From: JAPPKS01 sp963667895
GTDB lineage: Bacteria > Poribacteria > WGA-4E > PCPOR2b
Direction: 5' to 3'
Length of the DNA stretch: 64,000 bases
Assembly: GCA_965223985.1 (NCBI GenBank)
Contig: OZ245030.1
Coordinates: 3,410,001-3,474,000 of the forward strand
A program made the translations under genes and the position numbers. The notes under the pieces were generated by a model. That model ran no database searches and was not told the origin of the DNA. It was given only the letters and a program-made list of their open reading frames with translations. Shown piece by piece: positions 36,492-45,516 of this stretch. Numbering within the stretch: position 1 is the first letter of the stretch; each line of letters starts with the position of its first letter.

Positions 36492-36962
36492 TTAAAATAA
36501 AGCATTTAATTCTGTAAATGCAATTCTAGCTTCTTCAATTGATTCAAATGATTGAAATATTGATTCATTTTTATTTTTATAATAAATATGAAGAACAATA
36601 TCGGTTTTATATAATCCAGAAGGTTCTTCTCCTACAACTATGTTATCAACATCATCTTTTGGAATTAAACATCCCGGCGAATCAGAACATAAATATTTAA
36701 TCAAAAAATCACTATTATTACAACTTGCAATCATTTCTCGAAAGGCATTTGTGGATTCTTCTTTATTCCAAAATCTTATTTTTAATGGTTGTTTGTCTGA
36801 ATAAACACACATTAAAATCCATGATACATGTCCACTTGGATATTCTTCCTCTATACTGGGATCTGCTTCATTTGGACTTCGTGTGTCTTCATAATCAATC
36901 TTAATATATTCTAAATCATCAGTAGTTATCTTGATTCCATAAGATGATGATACTAAATACAT
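36492..36962 (-). CDS. Hypothetical protein coupled to HicBA, with internal repeat
   Basis: A 156-residue, acidic, soluble protein with no signal peptide. Its start codon overlaps the stop of hicA by one base (TAATG), so it is the third gene of the toxin-antitoxin operon. Two halves look related: each has a short beta-type segment and then a helix (WILMCVYSDKQPLKIRFWN, ESTNAFREMIA; and DIVLHIYYKNKNESIFQSF, EEARIAFTELN), suggesting an internal duplication of an about 70-residue unit. I know of no family like it. It may be an extra antitoxin, a regulator or cargo of the element. Confidence 0.65.
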   Translation of the reverse strand: MYLVSSSYGIKITTDDLEYIKIDYEDTRSPNEADPSIEEEYPSGHVSWILMCVYSDKQPLKIRFWNKEESTNAFREMIASCNNSDFLIKYLCSDSPGCLIPKDDVDNIVVGEEPSGLYKTDIVLHIYYKNKNESIFQSFESIEEARIAFTELNALF

Positions 36963-37162
36963 TACAACCCCCTTATCAAGGTAATTTTTAAATCTTTACA
37001 GATTTGATAAATCAATACATCAGGGATTTCATTATGTCTTGGCACAGCACTCATAAGTCTTTCTGCACCATTATACTTGCCCCATAATGAATGCTTCTTG
37101 CCCTCTCGAATCAAAAATGCGTCTTGTTTATTCAAATATGATATAAACTTCCTTCGTTTCAT
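36962..37162 (-). CDS. hicA: HicA-family mRNA interferase toxin
   Basis: A 66-residue protein with the HicA pattern: KRRKFISYLNKQDAFLIREG, the catalytic His in GKKHSLWGKY, and VPRHNEIPDVLIYQICKDL near the end. HicA toxins are double-stranded-RNA-binding-fold RNases that cut mRNA. It lies 7 bp downstream of the hicB-like gene on the same strand, the antitoxin-first order. The size and order fit a type II HicBA-type module. ATG 37162 follows aagg. Confidence 0.85.
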   Translation of the reverse strand: MKRRKFISYLNKQDAFLIREGKKHSLWGKYNGAERLMSAVPRHNEIPDVLIYQICKDLKITLIRGL

Positions 37163-37169
37163 ACCTTAA

Positions 37170-37385
37170 CTAAAGAGCAATTTCTTGATATTCACATCCA
37201 TCAAAAATTATTGAATCCATTGCCTCTTTATATACCTTATTTTCTTCCAAAATCTCTTTCAATGTAATCCTTAAGGTGTCAATAAGTTCTTCAAGCGTTT
37301 TTTCTTGACAATTCACACCTGAAACCTCTTTAATCCAACCAACCCACCACTTATCTTGCACACCAATAATAGCAGTATATTTCAC
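37170..37385 (-). CDS. hicB: HicB-family antitoxin (short form)
   Basis: A 71-residue protein: MKYTAIIGVQDKWWVGWIKE then VSGVNCQEKTLEELIDTLR and a helical end. This is the degenerate RNase H-like fold of HicB antitoxins with the family's WWVGW and GVNCQE signatures. Short HicB proteins of this kind lack the DNA-binding ribbon-helix-helix or HTH tail, so autoregulation may use another factor. Start is GTG 37385 with ggagggggg 7 bp upstream; the ATG one base out of frame is followed by a stop. It leads the operon hicB-hicA-36492 gene. Confidence 0.82.
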   Translation of the reverse strand: MKYTAIIGVQDKWWVGWIKEVSGVNCQEKTLEELIDTLRITLKEILEENKVYKEAMDSIIFDGCEYQEIAL

Positions 37386-37418
37386 ATTAACCCCCCTCCA
37401 TAAAGGGCAAATGAAATT

Positions 37419-37457
37419 AACAATATAAATTGTTCCATAATATTAAACATATGTCAA
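37419..37457 (-). promoter_or_regulatory. Promoter and palindromic operator for the hicBA operon
   Basis: On the minus strand TTGACA (37452-37457) is followed after 17 bp by AACAAT (37429-37434, four of six matches to the -10 consensus). The latter forms part of a 16-bp palindrome AACAATATAAATTGTT (37419-37434), a likely operator overlapping the -10, 34 bp before the GTG of hicB. Confidence 0.45.
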
Positions 37458-37648
37458 GAAAAACCTGAATTGATTCTCATACCAATTTTTGATATACTAC
37501 CATCGGCAGGAGATAATGAAATATTTTTATCATGAAACAGAGAATAATTTTCACCAACTCTGTTTTTTTTTAGATTTAAACATTATCTCTTGCCAATGCC
37601 ATCAAATCCATACCACCACCACATTTCAACCAATTCAAACTCCAACAG

Positions 37649-37705
37649 CCCTATCGACTTTGTCGATAGGGGCGGGTCCCCCTTCCCGTAGGGATGGGAG
37701 ACCGC
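37649..37705. repeat. Two consecutive hairpins in the gap before the GDPD gene
   Basis: A perfect 10-bp hairpin (CCCTATCGAC, loop TTT, GTCGATAGGG) at 37649-37671 is directly followed by a second, imperfect one at 37672-37705 (GCGGGTCCCCC...GGGAGACCGC). No T tract follows, so a REP-like repeat is likelier than a terminator. The GC-rich block stands out in an AT-rich neighbourhood. The rest of 37386-37778 holds no gene. Confidence 0.5.
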
Positions 37706-37778
37706 GAATGCGGTAAGTTAATGATTTAAGCTCCGATTAACGGATATGTAGTCAATTCAGCCAGAAAAGGAAACAGTC

Positions 37779-38576
37779 GTGAGCCACGCCCTCCACCCAA
37801 TCGGCATTGAAAATACCCTCGCGGCGCCGCAAATTCTGGCGCATCGCGGTGGTTTGGAACGGGGTCCTGAGAACACAATCGCCGCCTTTAGACAAGCGTT
37901 TGAAGACGGAGCAGACGCATTAGAGTGCGATGTCCGCTTGACCAAAGACAGTGAGCCGATTATGATTCATACGGGATTCAATCAGGACAGCATTAAAGAA
38001 GTAACGGGATGCACCTCTCCGTTCCACGAAATGACTTGGACTGACGTTCAAACGCTCAAGGTGCTGAATTCCAATGAACCTGTCGCGCATCTGGATCAGA
38101 CGCTCTCGTTTGTCAAGGAAACGCAGCTGCCGTGCTTCATCGAACCGAAAGAAGATTCAAAAGAACTCGTCTCAATCGTTGTAAATCGGATTCGACATTT
38201 TGATCTTGTGCACAAGGTTGGTCTTCTGACGTTTTATTCTCGAAAGCATCTGCTCATCCAAGCCAAACAACTTGAACCTAAACTTCAAACGAGCGTAATC
38301 ATCATTAACCCAGTAGCAAATCTCCTTAAGGCAGCGGAAAACATAAACGCGGACCAAATCATCATCGGTTGGAGCAAGGTGAACCACTTCTATCTTTACA
38401 ATTTCTTCATCCGTACGCTAAAGCGTAAAGTCAGAAATCTCAAAACGAAAGGAATCGTCGTTGAAGGTGGATTTGTTCGCACTCAGCGTGATGTGGCATG
38501 GCTGCTGCAGAACGAGATTTGTGGAATGTGGACCGATAATGTTCCGAAAATCAAAGGATTCTTGGCGGATCGTTGA
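37779..38576 (+). CDS. Glycerophosphodiester phosphodiesterase family protein
   Basis: A 265-residue protein of the GDPD family (TIM-barrel phosphodiesterases that hydrolyse deacylated phospholipids). Core motifs: ILAHRGGLERGPENTIAAF with the catalytic His and the ENT Glu; DALECDVRLTKD with the metal Glu and Asp; later FIEPKED. The usual HD dyad after the second block reads IHTGFNQDS, so the Asp is replaced by Thr, a possible loss or change of activity. No signal peptide, so cytoplasmic. Start is GTG 37779 after aagga. It is followed by a membrane protein gene 70 bp downstream on the same strand. Confidence 0.82.
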   Translation: MSHALHPIGIENTLAAPQILAHRGGLERGPENTIAAFRQAFEDGADALECDVRLTKDSEPIMIHTGFNQDSIKEVTGCTSPFHEMTWTDVQTLKVLNSNEPVAHLDQTLSFVKETQLPCFIEPKEDSKELVSIVVNRIRHFDLVHKVGLLTFYSRKHLLIQAKQLEPKLQTSVIIINPVANLLKAAENINADQIIIGWSKVNHFYLYNFFIRTLKRKVRNLKTKGIVVEGGFVRTQRDVAWLLQNEICGMWTDNVPKIKGFLADR

Positions 38577-38646
38577 TTTCGCGGCAACCCCAAACAGTTG
38601 GTGTGGCTGCAATCGGGAGAATGACGCGTCTGAACAAAAAGGCAGG

Positions 38647-39321
38647 ATGAACAAAAACCTAATCAAACTGATTATTGTCTTGGCTGCAATCGGAGCCGTG
38701 TACAGTTTCTTGAGAGTTTTGGGTGCGGCTGAATTTCTCGCCTGGGAAAATATTCCCAAACTCAAGGAAAAAATCAATAGCTTTGGCGCAATTGCACCTT
38801 TGACTTTCGTCGGCTTTTATGTTGTTGCAGTTGTGTTCTTTTTGCCAGGTTTGCCCGTTACTGCACTTTCAGGATTCGCATTTGGCCCGCTCTGGGGAGT
38901 TGTCTACGCCTCAATTGGGTCTGTTATCGGGGTTTCATGTGCATTTCTTATTGCTCGTTATACTGCTCGCGGGATGGTAGAAGCGTGGGTTGCCGGCAAT
39001 GCCCAGTTTCGCAAAATTGACAACGGAGTTAAGAAACAAGGGTGGCGCATGTTGATGATTACGCGGCTCGTTCCAATCTTTCCCTTCAATCTGCAGAACT
39101 ACGCTTATGGACTCACTCAGATTAAGTTTTCCACATACTTCTTGGTCTCGTGGATCTGCATGTTGCCTGGCACAGTCGCTTATGTCCAACTGGGCGCCGC
39201 AGTGAACGTCGGCGAAGGAAATGTCAAGGTGACATTGATGTATCTGGCTGTCGCTGGCGTCTTCATTGCCCTTGTATCACTCATCCCGACCCTAATTCGC
39301 AAACGTCAGGTGACATCATAA
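38647..39321 (+). CDS. TVP38/TMEM64 (DedA-like) membrane protein
   Basis: A 224-residue inner-membrane protein of the TVP38/TMEM64 SNARE-associated family. Hydrophobic segments at about 5-25, 50-75, 80-105, 165-190 and 200-215. Family marks: FFLPGLPVTALSGFAFGPLW with the reentrant-loop pattern, and RLVPIFPFNLQNYAYGLTQI, the conserved R..P.FPFNL.NY.xG block. DedA and related proteins have been linked to lipid scrambling and undecaprenyl phosphate movement; the exact function of this clade is uncertain. ATG 38647 with aggcagg upstream is chosen over an in-frame earlier start that overlaps the previous gene. Likely co-transcribed with the GDPD gene. Confidence 0.88.
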   Translation: MNKNLIKLIIVLAAIGAVYSFLRVLGAAEFLAWENIPKLKEKINSFGAIAPLTFVGFYVVAVVFFLPGLPVTALSGFAFGPLWGVVYASIGSVIGVSCAFLIARYTARGMVEAWVAGNAQFRKIDNGVKKQGWRMLMITRLVPIFPFNLQNYAYGLTQIKFSTYFLVSWICMLPGTVAYVQLGAAVNVGEGNVKVTLMYLAVAGVFIALVSLIPTLIRKRQVTS

Positions 39322-39373
39322 GGGTGGGACTTTCAATTGTTATTCGGATAAATGTCAGATTAGGAGCCAAACA

Positions 39374-40030
39374 ATGGCAAAAAAGCAAAGAAACCACGTC
39401 CTAGTAATTACCGGCGGTCACGATTTCCAACCGGAACCGTTCTGGGGAATGTTTGACAGCCTCGACAATCTCAGCTACGAAGCTGCGACCTTCCCCGACG
39501 CATTCGGACATCTGACTGTCGAAGGCGCAAAGGGCTACGATGCGCTTGTATTTTACGATATGTGGCAGGAAATCACACCCGCGCAACAAGCGGCATACGT
39601 AAATCTGTTGAATCACGGTGTAGGGATTGTCTCACTCCACCATGCCCTAATCTCGTTCCGGGAGTGGGATGAGTTTAATCGAATCGTGGGCGGGGTCTGG
39701 AATTCCGATGTATGCACCGTCAGACACGACGTTCAATTCACAGTAAGAATCGCCGACCCAAATCATCCAGTGACAAGCGGAATTGACGATTTCGAGATTC
39801 AGGATGAGACCTACAGGGGTTATGCCGTCAACCCAAACGTGCATGTCCTCCTTCGTACAGATCATCGCGATAGTGCGTCGGTCATCGGCTGGACTCATAG
39901 CTACGCGAATTCGCCGATAGTCTACATCCAACACGGTCACGACGCGTTTGCGTACCGCAATCCAAACTATCGCAAATTGATCCGTCAGGCGATTCGTTGG
40001 GTCGTTGAAGCATCAGGCGCTGCGCGTTAG
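39374..40030 (+). CDS. ThuA-domain protein
   Basis: A 218-residue protein with the ThuA (trehalose utilisation-like) fold, a class I glutamine amidotransferase-like alpha/beta fold. Seen: HVLVITGGHDFQPEPFWGMF at the N-terminus, YDALVFYDMWQEITPAQQ, LLNHGVGIVSLHHALISF with the paired His, and YIQHGHDAFAYRNPNY near the C-terminus. This family often sits with Gfo/Idh oxidoreductases in carbohydrate catabolism; function is not settled. ATG 39374 with aggag 8 bp upstream. Lies 53 bp after the TVP38 gene on the same strand. Confidence 0.88.
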   Translation: MAKKQRNHVLVITGGHDFQPEPFWGMFDSLDNLSYEAATFPDAFGHLTVEGAKGYDALVFYDMWQEITPAQQAAYVNLLNHGVGIVSLHHALISFREWDEFNRIVGGVWNSDVCTVRHDVQFTVRIADPNHPVTSGIDDFEIQDETYRGYAVNPNVHVLLRTDHRDSASVIGWTHSYANSPIVYIQHGHDAFAYRNPNYRKLIRQAIRWVVEASGAAR

Positions 40031-40185
40031 CTGTTGAGGGCTGAGCTACCTGTTTCAAGTAATTTCGTTCCTATCCATTTAGAACCTGAAACGCATTATC
40101 GTGAGTTGCCTTTTTTGACCATCGGTAGATGAACTAATATCGCAATTTTGACTTTAGAATATGCAAGGGAGAAAGAATAACGCAC

Positions 40186-41253
40186 ATGAAGGAAAGCTCA
40201 GAAACATACACAACAGTCCATGCTGAATACCTCCGAAAGCTGGGTGTAGGCGTGTTGGAAAAGGTGGGTGTACCGATCGATGATGCCGAAATAACAATCG
40301 CCAGTCTCGTGGAAACCGATCTTCGAGGAGTGCACTCTCACGGTATGATGCGCCTCCCCGGCTACGTCGACAGGCTCTTACAAGAGGGAACAAACCCAAA
40401 ACCTGACGTGCGCGTTGTGACAGAGACGGGTGGGACAGCCGTGATAGACGGAGACAATGGTCTCGGACAGGTTGTGAGCAAGCGCGCAATGGAGGTTGCG
40501 ATTGACAAGTCGAGGGCTTCCGGGATCGGTGTCGCCGGGGCGCGCAACAGCAGTCACTTCGGCGCCTGTGCCCACTGGGCGCAGATGGCGCTGCCTCACG
40601 ATATGATTGGAATCGCCACCACAAACGGCGGACCGATTATGGCGCCCTGGGGCGGTCTGACGCCCACCATGGGCAACGACCCCCTCGGCGTTGCCATACC
40701 CGCTGGCGAAGAACTGCCCATTGTGCTCGACATGGCGACCAGCGTCGTCGCCGGCGGAAAACTCGACCTCGCCATCCGTAAAGGTGAAAAAATACCCAAA
40801 GGGTGGGCGCTTAACTCGCAGGGAGAACCGACGGAGGACCCTGTGGAAGCCAGAGCCGGGCTTGTGCTCCCAATCGGTGAATACAAGGGCTACGCGCTCA
40901 CGCTGGTTTTTGAAGTGCTTGCCGCTGTGCTCATGGGCGCAAATTTTGCCCGTCAAGTCGTTCGACATGAAAAACTCAAAGTTGCCCGCAATGTCGGTCA
41001 CTACTTCCAAGCCATCAACGTCGCTGCCTTCATACCTGTCGCCGAATTCAAAAGCAGAGTTGACAACCTAATCCAACAGATGAAATCTGCAGAACTCGCC
41101 CCCGGCTACGACCGTATCTACTTGCCGGGCGAGCCAGAGCACGAAAAACGCGCCCGCTATCTTAACGAAGGAATCCCCATGCTATCTTCGGTCATCGCAG
41201 ACTTGGGTGCCCTCGCTGACAATTTCGGTGTTGACCCATCCGAATCTGTGTAA
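40186..41253 (+). CDS. Malate/L-lactate dehydrogenase family (Ldh2-type) oxidoreductase
   Basis: A 355-residue NAD(P)-dependent dehydrogenase of the Ldh_2 family (malate, lactate, ureidoglycolate and sulfolactate dehydrogenases), which does not use a Rossmann fold. Clear blocks: DLRGVHSHGMMRLPGYVDRL with the catalytic His, VIDGDNGLGQVVSKRAME, VAGARNSSHFGACAHW, TTNGGPIMAPWGG, MGNDPLGVAIP, VLDMATS and IGEYKGYALTLVFEVL. Substrate is a 2-hydroxy acid, not further defined. Start ATG 40186 with gggag 13 bp upstream. The GH36 alpha-galactosidase gene follows 66 bp later, so the two may be part of one sugar-acid catabolic unit. Confidence 0.9.
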   Translation: MKESSETYTTVHAEYLRKLGVGVLEKVGVPIDDAEITIASLVETDLRGVHSHGMMRLPGYVDRLLQEGTNPKPDVRVVTETGGTAVIDGDNGLGQVVSKRAMEVAIDKSRASGIGVAGARNSSHFGACAHWAQMALPHDMIGIATTNGGPIMAPWGGLTPTMGNDPLGVAIPAGEELPIVLDMATSVVAGGKLDLAIRKGEKIPKGWALNSQGEPTEDPVEARAGLVLPIGEYKGYALTLVFEVLAAVLMGANFARQVVRHEKLKVARNVGHYFQAINVAAFIPVAEFKSRVDNLIQQMKSAELAPGYDRIYLPGEPEHEKRARYLNEGIPMLSSVIADLGALADNFGVDPSESV

Positions 41254-41319
41254 GATTCGATAGTTTCACAGACATTGAGTTGTATTTCAGTTAAACTGCG
41301 TCAAACGCTGAGGAGCGAT

Positions 41320-43455
41320 ATGGACAGAGAAACTGACATTGCGACTCGCAATTCCGCCGACCATCAAATCCAATTCGCCTCCGGCAGAACCATCTACGTT
41401 GAAGCCCTGCTCGGCGATCGATGGGTCGGACGATACTGGAACGCTAATGGTCGCGCCAATTGGGCTTACGAGCTCTGGGAAGAGGATGCCTTCCAAATCG
41501 AGATTGGACATTTCCCGCTGTCCACCGGCTGGCGTTGGATATCTGGCGTCGAAGTCGCAGTGACCAACCGTGGCGCTCGCCACTTTGTGGTTGAACTCTC
41601 CAATACCGTCCGCCCTATCGGCGTCCGACTGCATACCCTACTCGATGGAACACCTGTACTGACACGTTGGCTCGAAATCACGAATAACGCCGACGAACCG
41701 ATGGCGCTGACGGCGGTCTACCCTTGGTCAAGCCTTATAAGGGCGCACGCAGGGCACAAACATTTTCCGCCGGAAGGGCTAGACCACGCCTTTAACTTGG
41801 GCTATTTCAGCGAGAGTGACTGGGGCTACGAAGGCTGGTTCAAATGGGAGCCGCTGTCAACCGGAGCTAAAATCGTTGAATGCGACAAGGGTCAAGGGTT
41901 CGATGACCCCTTCTTTATTGTCAATAACCGGGCAAAGGGAGAATACCTTATTGGTCATCTAGCGTGGTCGGCAAACTGGCGCATGGAGTTCGACTGCCAA
42001 GAAGGTGTCAATCCTGACTATGAGCGGCGGTGGGGACCCTTAAGGTCGTCCGCTCAAGATCTTTTGAAATTTAAGCTGGGTCCCTCGGCAGCAGCTCCTC
42101 AGCGCGTGATTGCACCAGGTGAGACAATCGAAACCCCCGCAGTTCACATCGGGCTCGTCTCAGGCAATCTCGACACCACGGTTCAGGCGATGCACGATCA
42201 CCTTCGGAGATTCGTACTCCCGTCCGTCGGTGCCGAATCCGCCTACCGGATTCAATACTTGATGCCTGGCGACCAAGGCTACCTCAAACGCGGAGGTTGC
42301 GCATTCTCCGAGTCTGCCGTACGCGAATGTATCGACATTGCCGAGTCCATCGGTGCCGAGCTGTTCACCCTGGACGCAGGATGGTGGGACGAACATGGTG
42401 ATTGGTTTCCATCGCCTAGCCGGTTCCCACGAGGACTGGAGCCGATTGTTGAATACGCACATCAGAAGGGGCTTCGATTCGGGATGTACAGCGAGATTGA
42501 ACGTGCGTACGGAAAAGGGTGCAAAATCGCGGATGAACACCCGGACTGGATCGGACAGAGCGGCATGCTGGACATGACCAGACCAGAGGTCAGCGAATAT
42601 GTTGAGTCCGAACTGGTGCGGCTTATCGAGAGGTACGAATTAGACCTATTCAGACTCGACTACAATCCCCTATTCACTTACGAGGGTTCCACAACAAGCC
42701 GAGCCGGCTATGTAGAAAATAACTATTGGCGGTATTATGAAGCATTTTACAGCATTTTCGAGCGGATCCAGAAGAGGTATCCGAATCTAATTTTGCAGCA
42801 GTGCGCCACAGGTGGAGCCCGCAACGATCTCGGAGTCGTCAGCCGATTCCATGAAGCGTATCTGACTGATATGCTCTGGCTGCCCCACGTACTCCAGAAC
42901 TACAGTGGCTTGTCGATGGGATTGCCGCCTGAAATCATCGTAACCGCGTTCGGCGCCTGCCGAGAGGGGATCGGAAATCCTGAGAACTTTGATACCTTGC
43001 TGCGGTGCATCTTCACACTCGGAACACCTATGATATTTGCCGGGATGGTCGCACCGAGTCGCGAGGGTTTGACGCGCGAACGCCGGAACGACTACCTTCG
43101 CTACGCAAAGCTCTACAGAGAGTTCATCCGCCCGCTGCTGCCGACCTGCAAGATGTATCACCACGCGCCAATTTCCACCCGTGGCGGTGTAACCGCCAAC
43201 GGCTGGTTTGCTGTCGAATATGCGTCACCAAACCGCGCTAAAGGATGGGCGACAATCGCCCGAACCGGTGAGAGCGAATCCGACACATATCTTTTCGCTC
43301 CCAGGGGACTGCATCGCGGAAAGACTTACACCGTCACGTTCGATAGCACCGGCGAATCAGCTACAATCGACGGCTTACGATTGGTTCAGGCTGGCATACC
43401 GATAAACCTGGAATCCATCGCTGCCTCCGATCTGCTGCGCTTTGAAGAACAGTAA
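41320..43455 (+). CDS. Alpha-galactosidase (GH36/melibiase-type)
   Basis: A 711-residue clan GH-D glycosidase. N-terminal beta-sandwich (about 1-300), TIM barrel (about 310-620) and C-terminal beta domain. Catalytic landmarks: ELFTLDAGWWDEHGDWFPSP, the nucleophile Asp in LFRLDYNPLF, and the acid/base region CATGGARNDLGVVSRFHEAY followed by LTDML. RPEVSEYVESEL and GLRFGMYSEIERAYG are further family blocks. It removes terminal alpha-galactosyl or related residues; the nucleophile context FRLDYNP differs from the usual KWDMN, so specificity may differ. No signal peptide, likely cytoplasmic. ATG 41320 follows gaggagcgat; an in-frame ATG upstream is less likely. Confidence 0.88.
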   Translation: MDRETDIATRNSADHQIQFASGRTIYVEALLGDRWVGRYWNANGRANWAYELWEEDAFQIEIGHFPLSTGWRWISGVEVAVTNRGARHFVVELSNTVRPIGVRLHTLLDGTPVLTRWLEITNNADEPMALTAVYPWSSLIRAHAGHKHFPPEGLDHAFNLGYFSESDWGYEGWFKWEPLSTGAKIVECDKGQGFDDPFFIVNNRAKGEYLIGHLAWSANWRMEFDCQEGVNPDYERRWGPLRSSAQDLLKFKLGPSAAAPQRVIAPGETIETPAVHIGLVSGNLDTTVQAMHDHLRRFVLPSVGAESAYRIQYLMPGDQGYLKRGGCAFSESAVRECIDIAESIGAELFTLDAGWWDEHGDWFPSPSRFPRGLEPIVEYAHQKGLRFGMYSEIERAYGKGCKIADEHPDWIGQSGMLDMTRPEVSEYVESELVRLIERYELDLFRLDYNPLFTYEGSTTSRAGYVENNYWRYYEAFYSIFERIQKRYPNLILQQCATGGARNDLGVVSRFHEAYLTDMLWLPHVLQNYSGLSMGLPPEIIVTAFGACREGIGNPENFDTLLRCIFTLGTPMIFAGMVAPSREGLTRERRNDYLRYAKLYREFIRPLLPTCKMYHHAPISTRGGVTANGWFAVEYASPNRAKGWATIARTGESESDTYLFAPRGLHRGKTYTVTFDSTGESATIDGLRLVQAGIPINLESIAASDLLRFEEQ

Positions 43456-43538
43456 CGATATTTTGCGTGGTTTTCCTCTTTACCCCTTACGAAGACTGTG
43501 GGAGAGAGATTCCTCTCCCAATAGCTATTGTAGTTTTT

Positions 43539-43552
43539 GTAGGTTGGGTTGA
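43539..43552 (+). repeat. GTAGGTTGGGTTGA dispersed repeat
   Basis: Exact copy of the motif found at 1-14 (minus), 44293 and 45517. It stands right where recognisable PhyH sequence is cut off, about 40 bp left of it, so the repeat or its insertion may have removed the 5' half of that gene. Confidence 0.6.
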
Positions 43553-43589
43553 GCGATCAAAGGAGCGAATAGCGACTGCAATCGTCGCC

Positions 43590-44069
43590 GCTTCGACGTG
43601 GATAAAGCCCGACCTCCCGCGATGATCGCCCCCGCTGTCGTCGGAAACGTCCTGTGGATGCTCTGCGACTTCACCGCCGAAAACGGTGGTACGCGGCTGG
43701 TGCCACGGAGCCATCTCATCGGGCGGCAACCGGACGCGGATCAGGACAGAGACGTTGAAGCCCGTTGCCGCTGAAGGTCCCGCCGGAACAGCCCTGGTGC
43801 TGAATGGGCGCACATGGCACGGCACTGGTGCAAACGTGAGCGACGCACCGCGATGGGCCCCGGTGATTACGACCTTCTGCGGCCCCCAGTTCCGACCGCA
43901 GCAAAACTTCACCGTCGGCATTTCGCCTGAAGTCCTAAAGACCGCCTCCCCAGAATTGTTAGCCCTTCTAGGATTCAAAGTGTGGAACGCCTACAGTCGC
44001 ATCGAAAGCCCCGCTGTCGAATTCATTTCGCCCGGTGAAACCTCCCTCGGCGAAATGCGACCAAAGTAA
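43590..44069 (+). pseudogene. 3' remnant of a phytanoyl-CoA dioxygenase gene
   Basis: From about 43590 one frame reads FDVDKARPPAMIAPAVVGNV, then LWMLCDFTAENGGTRLVPRS, the conserved core of PhyH enzymes, but stops at 43774. The next frame continues from about 43760 as VAAEGPAGTALVLNGRTWHG and TGANVSDAPRW with the distal iron-binding His, ending at 44069. A single frameshift near 43760 thus splits the gene, and the 5' third including the proximal His is gone. The retained DVD occupies the HxD position, with the His lost. A dispersed repeat lies at the truncated end. Not functional. Confidence 0.8.
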
Positions 44070-45033
44070 TTACCCGTCGCGCACCGCTGTCTTTCGTTTG
44101 TTAGGACTGACGGGTGATGATATAATCCGTCCATCCTTCTCCGTAAACTTACCCCCGTTAGATTTATCTTTGCCCTGACATTGGGGGCTAAGGGGTTGCC
44201 TGGTCAATTTAACTCGTAGATTGGGTTGAACCCCACTCTCTTGAAACCGAGTTTGTTCTTGAAAACTCGCTTTCTTCACCGGGTCGGAACTCGTAGGTTG
44301 GGTTGAGATCAACTGAGCGAATAGATCAAGTGACCGAATAGGGAACACGATAGAGATCTTAGGCGATAGTTTTTCCGAAACCCAACGCTTCTAAATCGGT
44401 TCGAACCAATCGGTAATTCTAAATACTATATACACTACAATCAACTCGTTGAAAGAACCGACAAGGATCGTCCACGGTGGGATAGGCGTTTAAAACTATC
44501 GCGCTCCCTATCGGTTGCTTGATCCTCGATTATCCGGATAGGAATCTCCCTCCCACAGCGCAGCGCCGTGCTACGTTGTAGACTTGCGGGTAATTGCAAG
44601 CTGACAAGGGGGGGTTGGCTCGTCAAGTTGAACTTGTTGGTTTGGGTGACTTGACCGTTGTTATTTCATCGTCAACCCAATTTTGACGCAGAGTCCCTGC
44701 CTAGAACAACTATTCTCCGTTTTTGTCAATAGTTCAACCTAATCATTGGCGGCTCGAGGTTGGATCCAAACAAAAGTGGTGTAACTTGTGTCTACAAAAA
44801 GCAATTCCGTGTCTTTTTCGGCGAATCATGAATAGAAACCCAACTGAATGATAATTCGGCATGCATTTTGGCGTTGAAACACAATAATAAAAAGGTGACA
44901 TCAGTTAGTCTGTAGGCGATATTTTGTGCTGTGTGTTAAAGGTGTATTGAGTGATTTTTATGTGATACAATATGACACTGAATAATAATACTTACGAATT
45001 CGCGTGATTATTTTATTTTGTTGCAATTCTAGG
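44070..45033. other. Repeat-bearing intergenic region
   Basis: About 960 bp with no gene. It holds two copies of the dispersed motif: 44216-44229 (GTAGATTGGGTTGA, one mismatch) and 44293-44306 (exact). GAAACCCAAC-type partners occur at about 44377 and 44835. The segment at 44581-44612 resembles 79-110. It looks like a landing zone for small repeats at the edge of the defence island. Confidence 0.5.
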
Positions 45034-45062
45034 TTGACAAGAAATCGTTATTATGTTAACAT
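45034..45062 (+). promoter_or_regulatory. Sigma70-type promoter for the 45107 gene
   Basis: TTGACA (45034-45039), a 17-bp spacer, and TAACAT (45057-45062), about 45 bp before ATG 45107. The -35 is a perfect match; the -10 matches four of six. Confidence 0.5.
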
Positions 45063-45106
45063 TCATAGATGTCTATATAAAGTGATGTGTGGAGGTGAGT
45101 TTCGAC

Positions 45107-45457
45107 ATGCCTTTTGAGCGGTTTACTCAATCTGGACGAGGTTATAAGCCCAAGATTTCGATAACCAAAAGTGGTTTAATTGGTTTCAATCAGGGCGCAG
45201 TCAAGCATTTCAATTTGACGAATTTCGAATATGCGGTGCTGTATTACGACAGAGACAATTCACGAATTGGAATCGGATTGACCAATGACAAAAACGATAA
45301 TGGCATCTGCAAACTGAGAAAACGGGTATCAGGTGCAGATGTATCTGCCAAATCATTTTTTGATTATTACGATATAAGCTATGGAGAAAGCAAGCGATAT
45401 GATGCGCAATGGGATGGTGATGAAGATAAAATCGTTGTAACTCTGAAATCGGCATAG
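45107..45457 (+). CDS. Hypothetical protein
   Basis: A 116-residue soluble protein (MPFERFTQSGRGYKPKISIT...). No family recognised. It has predicted beta-rich character (FEYAVLYYDRDNSRIGIGLT) and a charged C-terminus. The start at ATG 45107 is backed by ggaggtgag 7 bp upstream and by a promoter at 45034; the in-frame GTG 45089 is less likely. It stands at the left edge of the defence island, about 220 bp from the TIR-like gene, and could be island cargo, but nothing ties it functionally. Confidence 0.6.
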   Translation: MPFERFTQSGRGYKPKISITKSGLIGFNQGAVKHFNLTNFEYAVLYYDRDNSRIGIGLTNDKNDNGICKLRKRVSGADVSAKSFFDYYDISYGESKRYDAQWDGDEDKIVVTLKSA

Positions 45458-45516
45458 AACGTTATTATCCCAAAACATGACTATCTCATGGCTGAACCAT
45501 TTGTGTAACACAGTGC

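Noticed and set aside
37649..37671. Perfect hairpin as a rho-independent terminator
   Set aside because: No T tract on either side and no gene ends next to it.
37489..37716. 75-codon frame upstream of the GDPD gene
   Set aside because: No ribosome site, low complexity, and it runs through the double hairpin at 37649-37705.
40378..41010. Minus-strand frame of 210 codons
   Set aside because: Antisense to the Ldh2-type dehydrogenase, which has all family blocks.
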